From Bacillota bacterium (GTDB lineage: Bacteria > Bacillota_A > Clostridia > Acetivibrionales > DUMB01), in NCBI GenBank assembly GCA_023621975.1, contig JAMOAC010000097.1, positions 1 through 6,455 of the forward strand: a DNA stretch of 6,455 bases, written 5' to 3'. Below, in pieces: positions 1 to 6,264 of the stretch (its first letter is position 1; every line of letters begins with the position of its first letter). The notes below the pieces were generated by a model. The model saw only the letters and a list, made by a program, of their open reading frames with translations. It was not told where the DNA came from and made no database searches. Made by a program: the position numbers and the translations under genes.

Positions 1-831
1 CAGGAAGCGCTTTTAGCATATTCTACTCCAAGTTTAATAAAAGAATCATATAATAGAATTCGCAAGATAGTTGATCTTTATGTGGAGCATATTGTAGCCA
101 TGGCAAGGGAAATTGACAGTGAAACCCGGAAAAAATTAATTCCATTACTATTTTTGCCAATAGACAATTGGATCATAAAGAATAAATTAATTTTTGATGA
201 CATTAGTATTGATTGCTGGAATTTAACACGGGATTCATCGTTTGGAGAAATAAAAACGAAAGCGCTGTATGATGACATGCAACAATATCTTGTCAAAAAG
301 GCCCATGAGATAAGCATAATGTTAGGAAAAGAGTTCTATGTTATTTATTTTGATGTATTTTGGAATAATCGTATCAATAACCCTGGAGGTAATCTTTTTG
401 GCGTGCAAACAAATTATGATTTTGGAAATATAAAAGTTGATGTAAAGGAAACAATAAATGTTCATAAGCGTCATTTTAAACCTAGTAATTTTTCATCATT
501 TACGGTTGATAATGACGATATGAATGATAATGCTTCCTATCCGCCATTGGTAAGCATATTTGTTGATGAGTTTATGAAATTTGGCATTTATTTAGAAAAG
601 GATTTCAGATGCATCAAACGAAATGATGGAGGATATATCTTTGAAGCAGTTTATCCGCGTGGAAAACGCAAAAACATAATTACAATATGGCCAAATAAAC
701 GAGGCGGAGGGGATATACGAATAGTAGGTATAGGGAAATATAAAGATAGGCGTCAGTTTGACTACAGCGATATAGGAACTAGTGTTCTTAAAGAAGATCT
801 ACTTGAAGCATATAGACGTACGCAACAATGA
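1..831 (+). CDS. Unrecognised protein, 5'-truncated by window edge
   Basis: The frame is open from base 1 to the TGA at 829-831, giving at least 276 codons. The GTG at 82 is therefore not a convincing start: 27 sense codons precede it without a stop (they begin QEALLAYSTPSLIKES), no clear Shine-Dalgarno stands before it, and the true start is probably left of the window. I do not recognise the family. The visible protein is soluble, with no signal peptide or membrane segment. Its first 60 residues look helical (IRKIVDLYVEHIVAMAREI). A mixed middle section contains YVIYFDVFWNNR, and the tail is basic and glycine-rich (IWPNKRGGGDIRIVG) and ends YRRTQQ. No catalytic motif can be named. It is clearly AT-richer than the genes at the right end, which may indicate different ancestry. 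It converges on the MCP gene, with a shared terminator between them. Coding status is fairly sure; function is unknown. Confidence 0.8.
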   Translation, partial: QEALLAYSTPSLIKESYNRIRKIVDLYVEHIVAMAREIDSETRKKLIPLLFLPIDNWIIKNKLIFDDISIDCWNLTRDSSFGEIKTKALYDDMQQYLVKKAHEISIMLGKEFYVIYFDVFWNNRINNPGGNLFGVQTNYDFGNIKVDVKETINVHKRHFKPSNFSSFTVDNDDMNDNASYPPLVSIFVDEFMKFGIYLEKDFRCIKRNDGGYIFEAVYPRGKRKNIITIWPNKRGGGDIRIVGIGKYKDRRQFDYSDIGTSVLKEDLLEAYRRTQQ

Positions 832-910
832 ACAGATGAGATAATATGAAATAAAAGCAATATAAAGCATTATATGGAGAAACACCAGTATGGTTTGATG
901 GCTGATAGAA

Positions 911-950
911 AACAAAATGCCGGAAATACTCTATTTTCCGGCATTTTTCC
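911..950. terminator. Bidirectional intrinsic terminator
   Basis: An 11-bp perfect stem, AATGCCGGAAA at 916-926 paired with TTTCCGGCATT at 935-945, encloses an 8-base loop. The + strand continues into a T run (944-948), and the - strand continues into TTTTGTTTTCT. It lies between the end of the + gene at 831 and the end of the - MCP gene at 967, so it can end both convergent transcripts. Confidence 0.88.
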
Positions 951-966
951 AGTAGGGAATGTATCT

Positions 967-1716
967 TTAATTTTTTGAATCCTTATGGTAGTTACCATCT
1001 TCATACTGGCATATCTTCAATAACTCCTGGCTTAAATTTTTTAATTGCTGTATGGATTGGGAAATCTTGTCGATAAACTCATTTTCCGATGAAATAGTGG
1101 ACACGATTTCCTCCGTAGCCGCTGTATTTTCCTGGTTAATAGCTACTGCCGATTCGATTTGCTCCCTAATCTTACGAAATTCATTGGTGGTTTGCATGAT
1201 TGTATCCATGTTATTTTTCAGCTGCCGGTTGATCATGTCAAAGGATTCCTTCATAAGGCTAAAGGATCGGGCAATCTCCTGCAGTAGAAGTTGACCCCTT
1301 TCGACAGCCTGCTTCCCTTCATGAGATTTTTCCTGAGCTGCTTTCGATTTTCCCAATATTTGATGTGTGACCTTAGTGATTTGGAAGGCGGTTTCACCGC
1401 TTTGTTCTGCAAGCCTGCGAATGTCGTCGGCCACAATAGCAAACCCTTTTCCGTGTTCACCAGCTCGAGATGCCTCAATTGCTGCATTTAAGGCCAGCAT
1501 ATTGGTCTGCTTGGCAATGCTTTGGATACCCAGTAATAAGGAATTCACCAGCTGAAGGCTTTCCTGTAATTCATCCACCGTTGATGTAGCCGTTTGGACC
1601 GAGTTGCTTAAGGCATCCATATATACGCTAACCTGATTAACCTTGCGCCAATTCTCCTGCATATCGCGGTTCATCTTCTGGGATTCGACCGCTTTACAAT
1701 GAATGCTATAATTCAT
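967..1716 (-). CDS. N-terminally truncated methyl-accepting chemotaxis protein (signalling domain only)
   Basis: 249 residues. MCPs are dimeric coiled-coil hairpins whose tip binds CheA and CheW to control flagellar rotation. The tip signature is intact at about residues 67-103: [21 protein letters not shown] followed by [19 protein letters not shown] methylation-like segment, [15 protein letters not shown], lies at 194-208 in the C-terminal arm. The arms are unequal: about 80 residues before the tip and about 160 after it, so the N-terminal arm lacks roughly half its heptads, including the first methylation helix. There is no sensor domain, membrane segment or HAMP. An in-frame TAA lies 15 bases before the ATG, and GGGGG six bases upstream of the ATG is a possible but modest ribosome binding site. 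It could be a genuine cytoplasmic mini-transducer, but a remnant of a longer receptor seems likelier. The gene stands alone; the AraC fusion gene ends 158 bases upstream and no other chemotaxis gene is visible. Confidence 0.85.
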   Translation of the reverse strand: MNYSIHCKAVESQKMNRDMQENWRKVNQVSVYMDALSNSVQTATSTVDELQESLQLVNSLLLGIQSIAKQTNMLALNAAIEASRAGEHGKGFAIVADDIRRLAEQSGETAFQITKVTHQILGKSKAAQEKSHEGKQAVERGQLLLQEIARSFSLMKESFDMINRQLKNNMDTIMQTTNEFRKIREQIESAVAINQENTAATEEIVSTISSENEFIDKISQSIQQLKNLSQELLKICQYEDGNYHKDSKN

Positions 1717-1793
1717 TGAAACCCCCGGTTAAAACGGTTTGTTCAAGCAGGCTAATATGGTGTTCTTAAGAAGGGCAATGATAGAATGCAATT

Positions 1794-1826
1794 AAGGCCA
1801 TTGGGCTGGGTACGCCAAATGGCCTT
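1794..1826. other. Strong hairpin between the AraC-fusion and MCP genes
   Basis: AAGGCCATT (1794-1802) pairs with AATGGCCTT (1818-1826). After one mismatch the pairing continues for three more GC pairs around a 7-base loop. It sits 48-81 bases beyond the AraC-fusion stop codon and about 78 bases upstream of the MCP start. On the - strand it is followed by AATTGCATTC, a poor U tract, so it is at best a weak terminator for the fusion gene. It may instead be leader structure or an old repeat. Confidence 0.5.
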
Positions 1827-1874
1827 GAAAATAATATTCCTTTAAAAGCATTGTTAATGTCGCGGCTTTCAAGT

Positions 1875-3176
1875 TTACTTTAATATATTTACTATCTTTT
1901 CCTTATTGTCGATTATAAATTTTAACATTTGACGATTTATTTTTGCCAGTTCTCTATACATATCATTGCTTTCAAAAAATGCAATACAGATCATCTGCAT
2001 AGAACAAATGACGTAAAAAACCGCCTGTTTTTCTTCCGGAGTAAGTTTACCTTCCAGGTCATAGCCATGTAAGATACCGCCAAGGATTTCCAACCATTTT
2101 TGGTACGCATCTTCGCTCCCTTCGGACAAAATGCCGGTTGCGCAATAGCAGACATCCCATAGGCGGATATTAATTTCGCTCAGGTCAAAATCGATAAATC
2201 CGCTCACCTCGCTGCCAACGAATAGAATATTGCTGGGATTCGGATCTCTATGAATGAGCTGTTTGGGCAATTTATCATATAGTAATCCAAAATTTTCAAT
2301 GTAATCATCAAAAAAGCTGTCGTCAATTCCCATATCCCACTGAATGTTTTGCTGCTTTACATTGGGCAACGCCCATTCCGTTACGTTTTTATAAAGGTTT
2401 ACTTCATTGGCTGGAATATCCTTTTGTATGGCCTTTAGCGCTTTGTGAAGCCGCGCGATGCTTTTGCCGTACTTTTCAGCAAATTTTATTCGATCATCGC
2501 CGAATCTATCGGATCTAGGAAGCGGACTGCCTTTCACTCCGCGGGTAAGAATGAAAACTTCCTCACCATCCAGATATTCCTGCCCGGTTTTTGTTAATAT
2601 GGGCAGTGAAGAGGAAAAGCCCTGTTTGTGAAGCTCCTTGGAAATTTTAAGGTTTTTCATCAGCGCTTCCCGTTTCCCGGTTTTCAAGACATAATCGCTG
2701 CCTACCATCCAAACATTGCCCGAAACTTTTGAGCCGTCCATTAAATAGATATCGCTAATAGGAAGATTCTTATCGATATCCCAGTTTTCTAAAATTTTTC
2801 GTAGTTCTTTTGTCGTATACATCTTTACCACCTCCGGCTTTTTTGGCTTATGGTCTTTATAGATGTTGAGATACTTCTTCGGAGAGCAACCATACATCTT
2901 TACAAATGCCTTGTAAAATCCTGCATACGTATCAAAACCGTACTCGAGTACCACCTCGATGGCTTTGCGACCACCGGCGATTTCGGCAAGCGCATGATCA
3001 AGGCGCCGTTTTAAAATATAGCCGGAAACCGAAGAACCGGTAACGGATGAAAATAAGCGGTAAAAATGATATGTCGAATAATTTACCATCTGAGCCAATT
3101 CTTCGGCAGTAATGTCGGTTTTAAGATTTTGTTCAATATATTCAAGTGCGGTTTTGATTACATCAGGGTATTGCAT
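1875..3176 (-). CDS. AraC-type DNA-binding domain fused to APH-family phosphotransferase
   Basis: 433 residues with two domains. Residues 1-105 are an AraC/XylS DNA-binding domain with both helix-turn-helix units: DITAEELAQMVNYSTYHFYRLF at about 21-42, and KAIEVVLEYGFDTYAGFYKAF from 71 ending in CSPKKYL. After a short linker, residues 120-430 form an aminoglycoside phosphotransferase-like kinase fold. It has a nucleotide-site Lys in YVLKTG (about 165), a hinge around EEVFILTRGVKG (206-216), a catalytic loop HRDPNPSNILF (H309, D311, N316) and the metal-binding IDFD (D329, D331). All key residues are present, so the kinase should be active, transferring phosphate from a nucleotide to a small molecule that cannot be named from sequence; antibiotic resistance should not be assumed. 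The start is supported by AAAGGAGG six bases upstream. The fusion is known in Bacillota, so it is uncommon rather than new. It is transcribed away from the methyltransferase, and self-regulation is a plausible inference. Confidence 0.93.
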   Translation of the reverse strand: MQYPDVIKTALEYIEQNLKTDITAEELAQMVNYSTYHFYRLFSSVTGSSVSGYILKRRLDHALAEIAGGRKAIEVVLEYGFDTYAGFYKAFVKMYGCSPKKYLNIYKDHKPKKPEVVKMYTTKELRKILENWDIDKNLPISDIYLMDGSKVSGNVWMVGSDYVLKTGKREALMKNLKISKELHKQGFSSSLPILTKTGQEYLDGEEVFILTRGVKGSPLPRSDRFGDDRIKFAEKYGKSIARLHKALKAIQKDIPANEVNLYKNVTEWALPNVKQQNIQWDMGIDDSFFDDYIENFGLLYDKLPKQLIHRDPNPSNILFVGSEVSGFIDFDLSEINIRLWDVCYCATGILSEGSEDAYQKWLEILGGILHGYDLEGKLTPEEKQAVFYVICSMQMICIAFFESNDMYRELAKINRQMLKFIIDNKEKIVNILK

Positions 3177-3182
3177 GGTATG

Positions 3183-3190
3183 CCTCCTTT
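3183..3190 (-). promoter_or_regulatory. Ribosome binding site of the AraC-phosphotransferase gene
   Basis: On the - strand this reads AAAGGAGG, six bases before the ATG at 3176. It is a near-ideal Shine-Dalgarno and fixes the start codon. Further upstream, TATACT (3205-3210, - strand) could be a -10 box, but I see no good -35 at the proper distance. Confidence 0.85.
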
Positions 3191-3363
3191 CCTACGGTGG
3201 TTTCAGTATACAATATAAATCATGAAAAACATTTCCTGGACTGCCATTATATTGGATTTAACAGGATAATAAAAGTTAATTTGTGAGGTCATCCAAAACA
3301 TTCTTTAAGAGTATTGCAGATTAGTTCCTATACTGCACATACCGGTAAATCCGATCAAGAATG

Positions 3364-3392
3364 ATGTTAATAAAAGCAGAGTATGGTATAAT
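3364..3392 (+). promoter_or_regulatory. Candidate extended -10 promoter for the methyltransferase gene
   Basis: TGGTATAAT (3384-3392) is a perfect extended -10 element (TGnTATAAT). The best -35 at 17-bp spacing is ATGTTA (3364-3369), only 3 of 6 matches, which an extended -10 can tolerate. The implied leader is about 150 bases. The rest of the 370-base gap 3177-3546 holds no gene. Within the leader lies a 7-bp hairpin, CATGATG (3428-3434) with CATCATG (3449-3455), of unknown significance. Confidence 0.55.
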
Positions 3393-3531
3393 TGTTTTTG
3401 CTATAAAATCATTTGCCCCTTCAAGTTCATGATGGTGCAAGCAGTGAGCATCATGTACTGAAATTTGTTGTTATTTTGTAGAAGAAGCTAATAGCTTTTG
3501 ATTCTTGGCAGATTGTTGAAGGAAGTATCGG

Positions 3532-3541
3532 GGAGGAGAGG
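3532..3541 (+). promoter_or_regulatory. Ribosome binding site of the methyltransferase gene
   Basis: GGAGGAGAGG lies five bases before the ATG at 3547. It is purine-rich with two overlapping GGAGG-like cores, and it supports the chosen start. Confidence 0.8.
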
Positions 3542-3546
3542 TTGTA

Positions 3547-4245
3547 ATGGATAAGGACTACCTGGAGTTGAAGAAATGGCTGGAGGAAACAAAAGACCAA
3601 CCTCTGGAGACGATGGCGGGCTTTTTTGATGTCCGCATCGACTCGTACGAAGAACACATGGCACAGTGGAAGGCACATTATCAATGGATGGCCGAATTGC
3701 TACCGGCATCCATTACAACTCTTTTGGATATTGGTTGTGGAACCGGTCTCGAGCTGGACTATATTTTTGCTCGCTTCCCGGACTTGCAAGTGATTGGAGT
3801 TGATTTATCTAAGGAGATGTTGCGTAAACTCCACGCAAAGCATCATGATAAGAATCTGACTTTGGTATGCCAGGATTATTTTACGTACGATATGGGGAAA
3901 GAGCGTTTTGATGCGGTTGTCTCTTTTCAAACTCTCCATCATTATACTGCCGAACGAAAGACAGCGCTGTTTCAAAAAATATTTAATTGCTTAAAACCGG
4001 GGGGTGTATACCTCGAATGTGATTACATTGCTACATCGCAGGCAATAGAAGATTTGACATTTTCAGAATGCAGGAGACGGCGGATCAGAGATGGGATTAA
4101 AGATGACGTCCTCGTGCATTTTGATACTCCGTTAACTCTGGAACACGAACTGAACGCAATTAGAACGGCGGGGTTTAATGTAGTCGAACTGGTTGGTTTT
4201 TTACCGGGGGACAATCATACTGCAATGATTAGAGCAATAAAATGA
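3547..4245 (+). CDS. Class I SAM-dependent methyltransferase
   Basis: 232 residues, a complete soluble Rossmann-fold methyltransferase that would transfer a methyl group from S-adenosylmethionine. Motif I, LLDIGCGTG, is at 59-67. The acidic residue that binds the ribose hydroxyls is D86 in VIGVDLS. Motif IV is FDAVVSFQTLHHY at 121-133. The post-motif segment LKPGGVYLECD is at 149-159. The N-terminal 50 residues form a helical cap rich in acidic and aromatic residues, which normally helps choose the substrate; the substrate cannot be told from sequence. Length and motif order are normal for a stand-alone small-molecule methyltransferase. It has its own candidate promoter and a strong ribosome binding site. 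Directly after its TGA, in the same frame, comes a GNAT fossil, so an older gene seems to have been truncated against the 3' end of this one. It is divergent from the AraC-phosphotransferase gene, but no functional link is shown. Confidence 0.93.
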   Translation: MDKDYLELKKWLEETKDQPLETMAGFFDVRIDSYEEHMAQWKAHYQWMAELLPASITTLLDIGCGTGLELDYIFARFPDLQVIGVDLSKEMLRKLHAKHHDKNLTLVCQDYFTYDMGKERFDAVVSFQTLHHYTAERKTALFQKIFNCLKPGGVYLECDYIATSQAIEDLTFSECRRRRIRDGIKDDVLVHFDTPLTLEHELNAIRTAGFNVVELVGFLPGDNHTAMIRAIK

Positions 4246-4248
4246 GAA

Positions 4249-4401
4249 ATGGCGTCTGCGCTCACCGGCATATTGGCTATAGAAATATTGGAATGTAGCA
4301 ATGTTCCATTTTTTTGGTCAAATATAAGATCAATTCGGAATGCTGTAAAGAGTGGATTTATTCCTGCATGAGTGGAGATGACGGTGAACCACAGGAAATA
4401 G
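4249..4401 (+). pseudogene. Relic of a GNAT acetyltransferase C-terminus
   Basis: Reading in the methyltransferase's frame, the bases after its stop encode MASALTGILAIEILE, then NVPFFWSNIRSIRNAVKSGF, then IPA, a TGA at 4369-4371, then VEMTVNHRK and TAG at 4399-4401. The block matches, from memory of the family, the C-terminal end of GNAT N-acetyltransferases: the helix after the acetyl-CoA loop, then the SNIRSxRNAxKSGF segment, then a terminal strand with a PAWVEMT-like sequence. The TGA falls exactly where family members have Trp (TGG to TGA). About two thirds of the gene, including the acetyl-CoA-binding loop, is missing on the 5' side. TGA is an ordinary stop in this genome, since the first gene and the methyltransferase both end in it, so recoding is unlikely. 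The fragment has no ribosome binding site and is surely non-functional. Confidence 0.72.
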
Positions 4402-4426
4402 TGGATGAGATGAACAAAAGGAATTG

Positions 4427-4475
4427 ACAGACAACAAGCCTCCGGATACATTCCGGAGGCTCGTTGCTGTTTTTT
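4427..4475 (+). terminator. Strong intrinsic terminator after the methyltransferase and GNAT relic
   Basis: A core stem GCCTCCGGA (4438-4446) pairs with TCCGGAGGC (4452-4460) around a 5-base loop. It is extended outward by CAAC/GTTG and ACAG/CTGT pairing across small internal loops, and is followed immediately by six Ts at 4470-4475. The geometry is typical of a + strand terminator. Because the oxidase stop on the - strand lies at 4474, the same hairpin may also end that convergent transcript, though its - strand U tract is weak. Confidence 0.9.
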
Positions 4476-5514
4476 ATGAGAAGTAACTCTTAATTACCCT
4501 AAACGGACGCATCATGTCATGGTCTTCATGTTCCAGAATATGGCAGTGCCACACATAGTCACCCGTATAGCCATCAAATTTCGCGATAATCCTTGTGACC
4601 TGCCCGGGCGTAGCCCTTACGGTATCCTTCCAGCCCATTTCGTTTGCGGCAGGTGGGATGGGGTCTCCCGTGTATATGATTTCGCCTGTGCTTCTGTATC
4701 GCTGTACGTCAAACGGCCTGCGGTCCAAAATTTGGAACTGCACCAGGTGCACATGGATGGGGTGCGGGAAAGCTGTCAGGTTCAACAAATTCCATATTTC
4801 GATGCTGCCCAGTTCGGGCATCTCGGTAACGGGATCATGCCACATCTTTCCATTAAGCTGGAACGATGGACGACCATATCTATCGGGTACCGCATCAAGA
4901 GTCAGATTTCTGACCTTGGTAGCCATATTCTCATTTAGTCGCTCGAAGGGATACAGTGTTTCGGGTATTGTGCTGGTGTCTTTACCCTTAAGCGGAAGCA
5001 CTACCCTAAACTGCATGACATTACTTGTATTTTCATCCGTATCATCATTTGTCAGTATAATATATTCGCCTTTCGAGCCCGAAAAATCAATAATGACATC
5101 TGCCCTCTCTGCAGGCATAATTGTCAGTGCATCCAGCTCTACAGGATTTTCTAAAAGCCCTCCGTCGGTTCCTATTTGATAGAATTTCTGGCCATTTGAT
5201 AGCCTCAGTGTATATGTCCGGGAATTTGATCCGTTCAAAATTCTAAAACGGTATTTCCTTGGCTCTACATTGAGGTAAGGCCATACCTTGCCGTTAACTA
5301 GGATTGTATTTCCCAAGAATATCGGTACCACTGATGGAAAGACTCCCGGTACTGGCTGAGGCGGTTCAGCGGGGTAAAACAGGGAACCGTCTTTATTAAA
5401 CGACCTGTCCTGGATCAGCAGAGGGATTTCATACTCGCCCGATGGCAAATTGAGCCTCTGCTCCAGGTGATCGCGTATAATATAAAAACCTGCAAGGCCT
5501 GCATATACGTTCAA
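4474..5514 (-). CDS. C-terminal fragment of the CotA-like oxidase as read
   Basis: 346 codons from a TTG at 5514, which is simply the Leu of the family motif TRLNVYAGL, not a credible start: no Shine-Dalgarno precedes it. The fragment holds cupredoxin domains 2 and 3. Visible landmarks are YEIPLLIQDRSFN, ILVNGKVWPYLNVEPRKYRF, MPAERADVIIDF, MWHDPVTEMP, the ligand strand HPIHVHL (H251, H254, H256) and the end motif HCHILEHEDHDMMRP. In that motif C324, H329 and M334, together with H251, would form the type 1 copper site, with the axial Met at the CotA spacing. Alone it lacks the two N-terminal His pairs. It is joined to the upstream frame by one missing base and is probably untranslated. Confidence 0.7.
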   Translation of the reverse strand: MNVYAGLAGFYIIRDHLEQRLNLPSGEYEIPLLIQDRSFNKDGSLFYPAEPPQPVPGVFPSVVPIFLGNTILVNGKVWPYLNVEPRKYRFRILNGSNSRTYTLRLSNGQKFYQIGTDGGLLENPVELDALTIMPAERADVIIDFSGSKGEYIILTNDDTDENTSNVMQFRVVLPLKGKDTSTIPETLYPFERLNENMATKVRNLTLDAVPDRYGRPSFQLNGKMWHDPVTEMPELGSIEIWNLLNLTAFPHPIHVHLVQFQILDRRPFDVQRYRSTGEIIYTGDPIPPAANEMGWKDTVRATPGQVTRIIAKFDGYTGDYVWHCHILEHEDHDMMRPFRVIKSYFS

Positions 5515-5519
5515 CCTGG

Positions 5520-6047
5520 TTATTCCCAGTGCATGGTCATGATACCATAAGTTGTAGCCTGCTGGTGATTGGTATACTTGTATACTTCAGTGGCAAAAAA
5601 TGGGCCCGTCTCTTTATAGCCTTTTGTGAACCAGGCTTCAGGATGTCCATCGCTCTCAGGCGAGACCCGTGCGCCGTGAAGGTGGACAACGGTGCGTACT
5701 TCGGGTGTGTCAATGGTCGCGTGCAAGGTGCGGTCTATCGGCAATAGATGCTTTTTTGGTAAGCAGTTAACCCATTTGACCATGACGGTACGATCCCTTA
5801 GCGTTTCAATAGTGGGGCCGGGATATGTGCCGTTATATCCCCATACTGTAGTTTCAGGAAAATATTTATGCAGCTGTTGTTTTACTTGCAACATTTTCAC
5901 TTCATAGTATGCTCCGTCTTTTAGTCTTTTTGTAGGCTGCAGTACCTCGGGAATCGGTAGCTCATCAACAAACTTCGGAATCGAATTCGGTTTTGATGGA
6001 TCAACTTTATATTCACAATATACTTTATCATCCAAATCGTATGACAT
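5520..6047 (-). CDS. N-terminal fragment of the CotA-like oxidase as read
   Basis: This is the product actually encoded upstream of the frameshift: 175 residues from the Met at 6047. It covers the first cupredoxin domain: KFVDELPIPEVL, WGYNGTYPGPTIE, an inserted PIDRTLHATI stretch, and the first ligand pair in TVVHLHGARVSPESDGHPEAWF (His 122 and 124 by this start). After QATT it leaves the family frame, adds an unrelated YGIMTMHWE and stops at TAA 5520-5522. Without the second HDH ligand pair or domains 2 and 3 it cannot form the trinuclear copper centre, so it should be inactive. A 5' extension to the ATG at 6077 would add ten residues (MKEIKEVIFY). Confidence 0.7.
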   Translation of the reverse strand: MSYDLDDKVYCEYKVDPSKPNSIPKFVDELPIPEVLQPTKRLKDGAYYEVKMLQVKQQLHKYFPETTVWGYNGTYPGPTIETLRDRTVMVKWVNCLPKKHLLPIDRTLHATIDTPEVRTVVHLHGARVSPESDGHPEAWFTKGYKETGPFFATEVYKYTNHQQATTYGIMTMHWE

Positions 6048-6054
6048 ATAGAAT

Positions 6055-6064
6055 ATCACCTCTT
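6055..6064 (-). promoter_or_regulatory. Ribosome binding site that fixes the oxidase start at 6047
   Basis: AAGAGGTGAT on the - strand differs from AGGAGGTGAT, the complement of the 16S 3' end, at one base and lies seven bases from the ATG at 6047. The alternative ATG at 6077 has no such site. Confidence 0.85.
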
Positions 6065-6091
6065 TTATTTCTTTCATTATATATCACGTTA

Positions 6092-6119
6092 TATATTATG
6101 CAGATGACATATCAAGAGT
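6092..6119 (-). promoter_or_regulatory. Candidate sigma-K promoter of the CotA-like oxidase
   Basis: The - strand reads AC (6119-6118), 17 bases, then CATAATATA (6100-6092). This fits the published sigma-K consensus AC-N17-CATAnnnTA at every fixed position. Transcription would begin near 6085, leaving a leader of about 38 bases with the ribosome binding site in place and excluding the ATG at 6077. B. subtilis cotA is a sigma-K gene of the mother cell. A weaker sigma-A-like alternative is TATAAT at 6081-6076 with TCTGCA at 6104-6099. Confidence 0.6.
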
Positions 6120-6264
6120 GCAATGCTTTAATAACCATAGTTAAAATTTAACCGCAAGGGTCGCAAGTGGACGTTTAGTGTGAAAATAAATTACGTGGTA
6201 TTTGGGCAATCTTAAAATGACGCATGTAAGCTGTTCTCCAATTCAACTTGTTTCATGCGAGTTC

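Larger units (their letters stand above)
4474..6047 (-). pseudogene. cotA-like: CotA-type multicopper oxidase (spore-coat laccase / bilirubin oxidase family), frameshifted
   Basis: Two adjacent frames together encode one 524-residue protein, close to the 513 residues of Bacillus subtilis CotA, and can be aligned to it from memory along nearly the whole length. Multicopper oxidases couple oxidation of phenols, bilirubin or metals to reduction of O2 to water; CotA sits in the outer spore coat. The joint is at about 5550-5551, where the - strand reads CAG GCT ACA AC then TTA TGG TAT CAT GAC CAT. Adding one base after AC restores QATTLWYHDHALGITRLNVY. All four copper-ligand regions are encoded: HLHG, WYHDHA, HPIHVHL and HCHILEHEDHDMM. 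No other stop or deletion is visible, so the break is very recent or a sequencing error. The start at 6047 is preferred over the ATG at 6077 because AAGAGGTGAT lies seven bases before it and the earlier ATG overlaps the promoter region. No signal peptide is present, as expected for a coat enzyme made in the mother cell. Confidence 0.9.

Noticed and set aside
82..84. GTG as the start of the first gene
   Set aside because: The same frame is open without a stop to base 1 and there is no clear ribosome binding site, so it is more likely an internal Val.
874..978. 34-codon + strand ORF after the first gene
   Set aside because: It runs through the terminator hairpin and into the end of the MCP gene, and has no ribosome binding site.
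3361..3432. Short + strand ORF (MMLIKAEYG...) upstream of the methyltransferase
   Set aside because: No Shine-Dalgarno, and it spans the candidate -10 box; not a plausible leader peptide.
3428..3455. Hairpin CATGATG/CATCATG as a riboswitch or attenuator
   Set aside because: Only 7 bp with a 14-base loop, no U tract and no match to a riboswitch core I know.
4369..4371. TGA read as Trp or selenocysteine in the GNAT relic
   Set aside because: Two other genes here end in TGA, the family residue is Trp rather than Cys, and the 5' part of the gene is missing anyway.
4368..4427. 19-residue ORF MSGDDGEPQEIVDEMNKRN
   Set aside because: It is an out-of-frame reading of the GNAT relic end, with no ribosome binding site.
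4519..5179. Overlapping + strand ORFs opposite the oxidase
   Set aside because: They are antisense shadows of a gene with clear family motifs, and their translations look non-protein-like.
5512..5514. TTG as a real start making the oxidase C-terminal half a separate gene
   Set aside because: It is the conserved Leu of TRLNVYAGL, with no ribosome binding site and sense family sequence continuing upstream in the same frame.
5520..5555. Programmed ribosomal frameshift joining the oxidase halves
   Set aside because: No heptameric slip site or stimulatory structure is evident and the family is not known for frameshifting; mutation or sequencing error is simpler.
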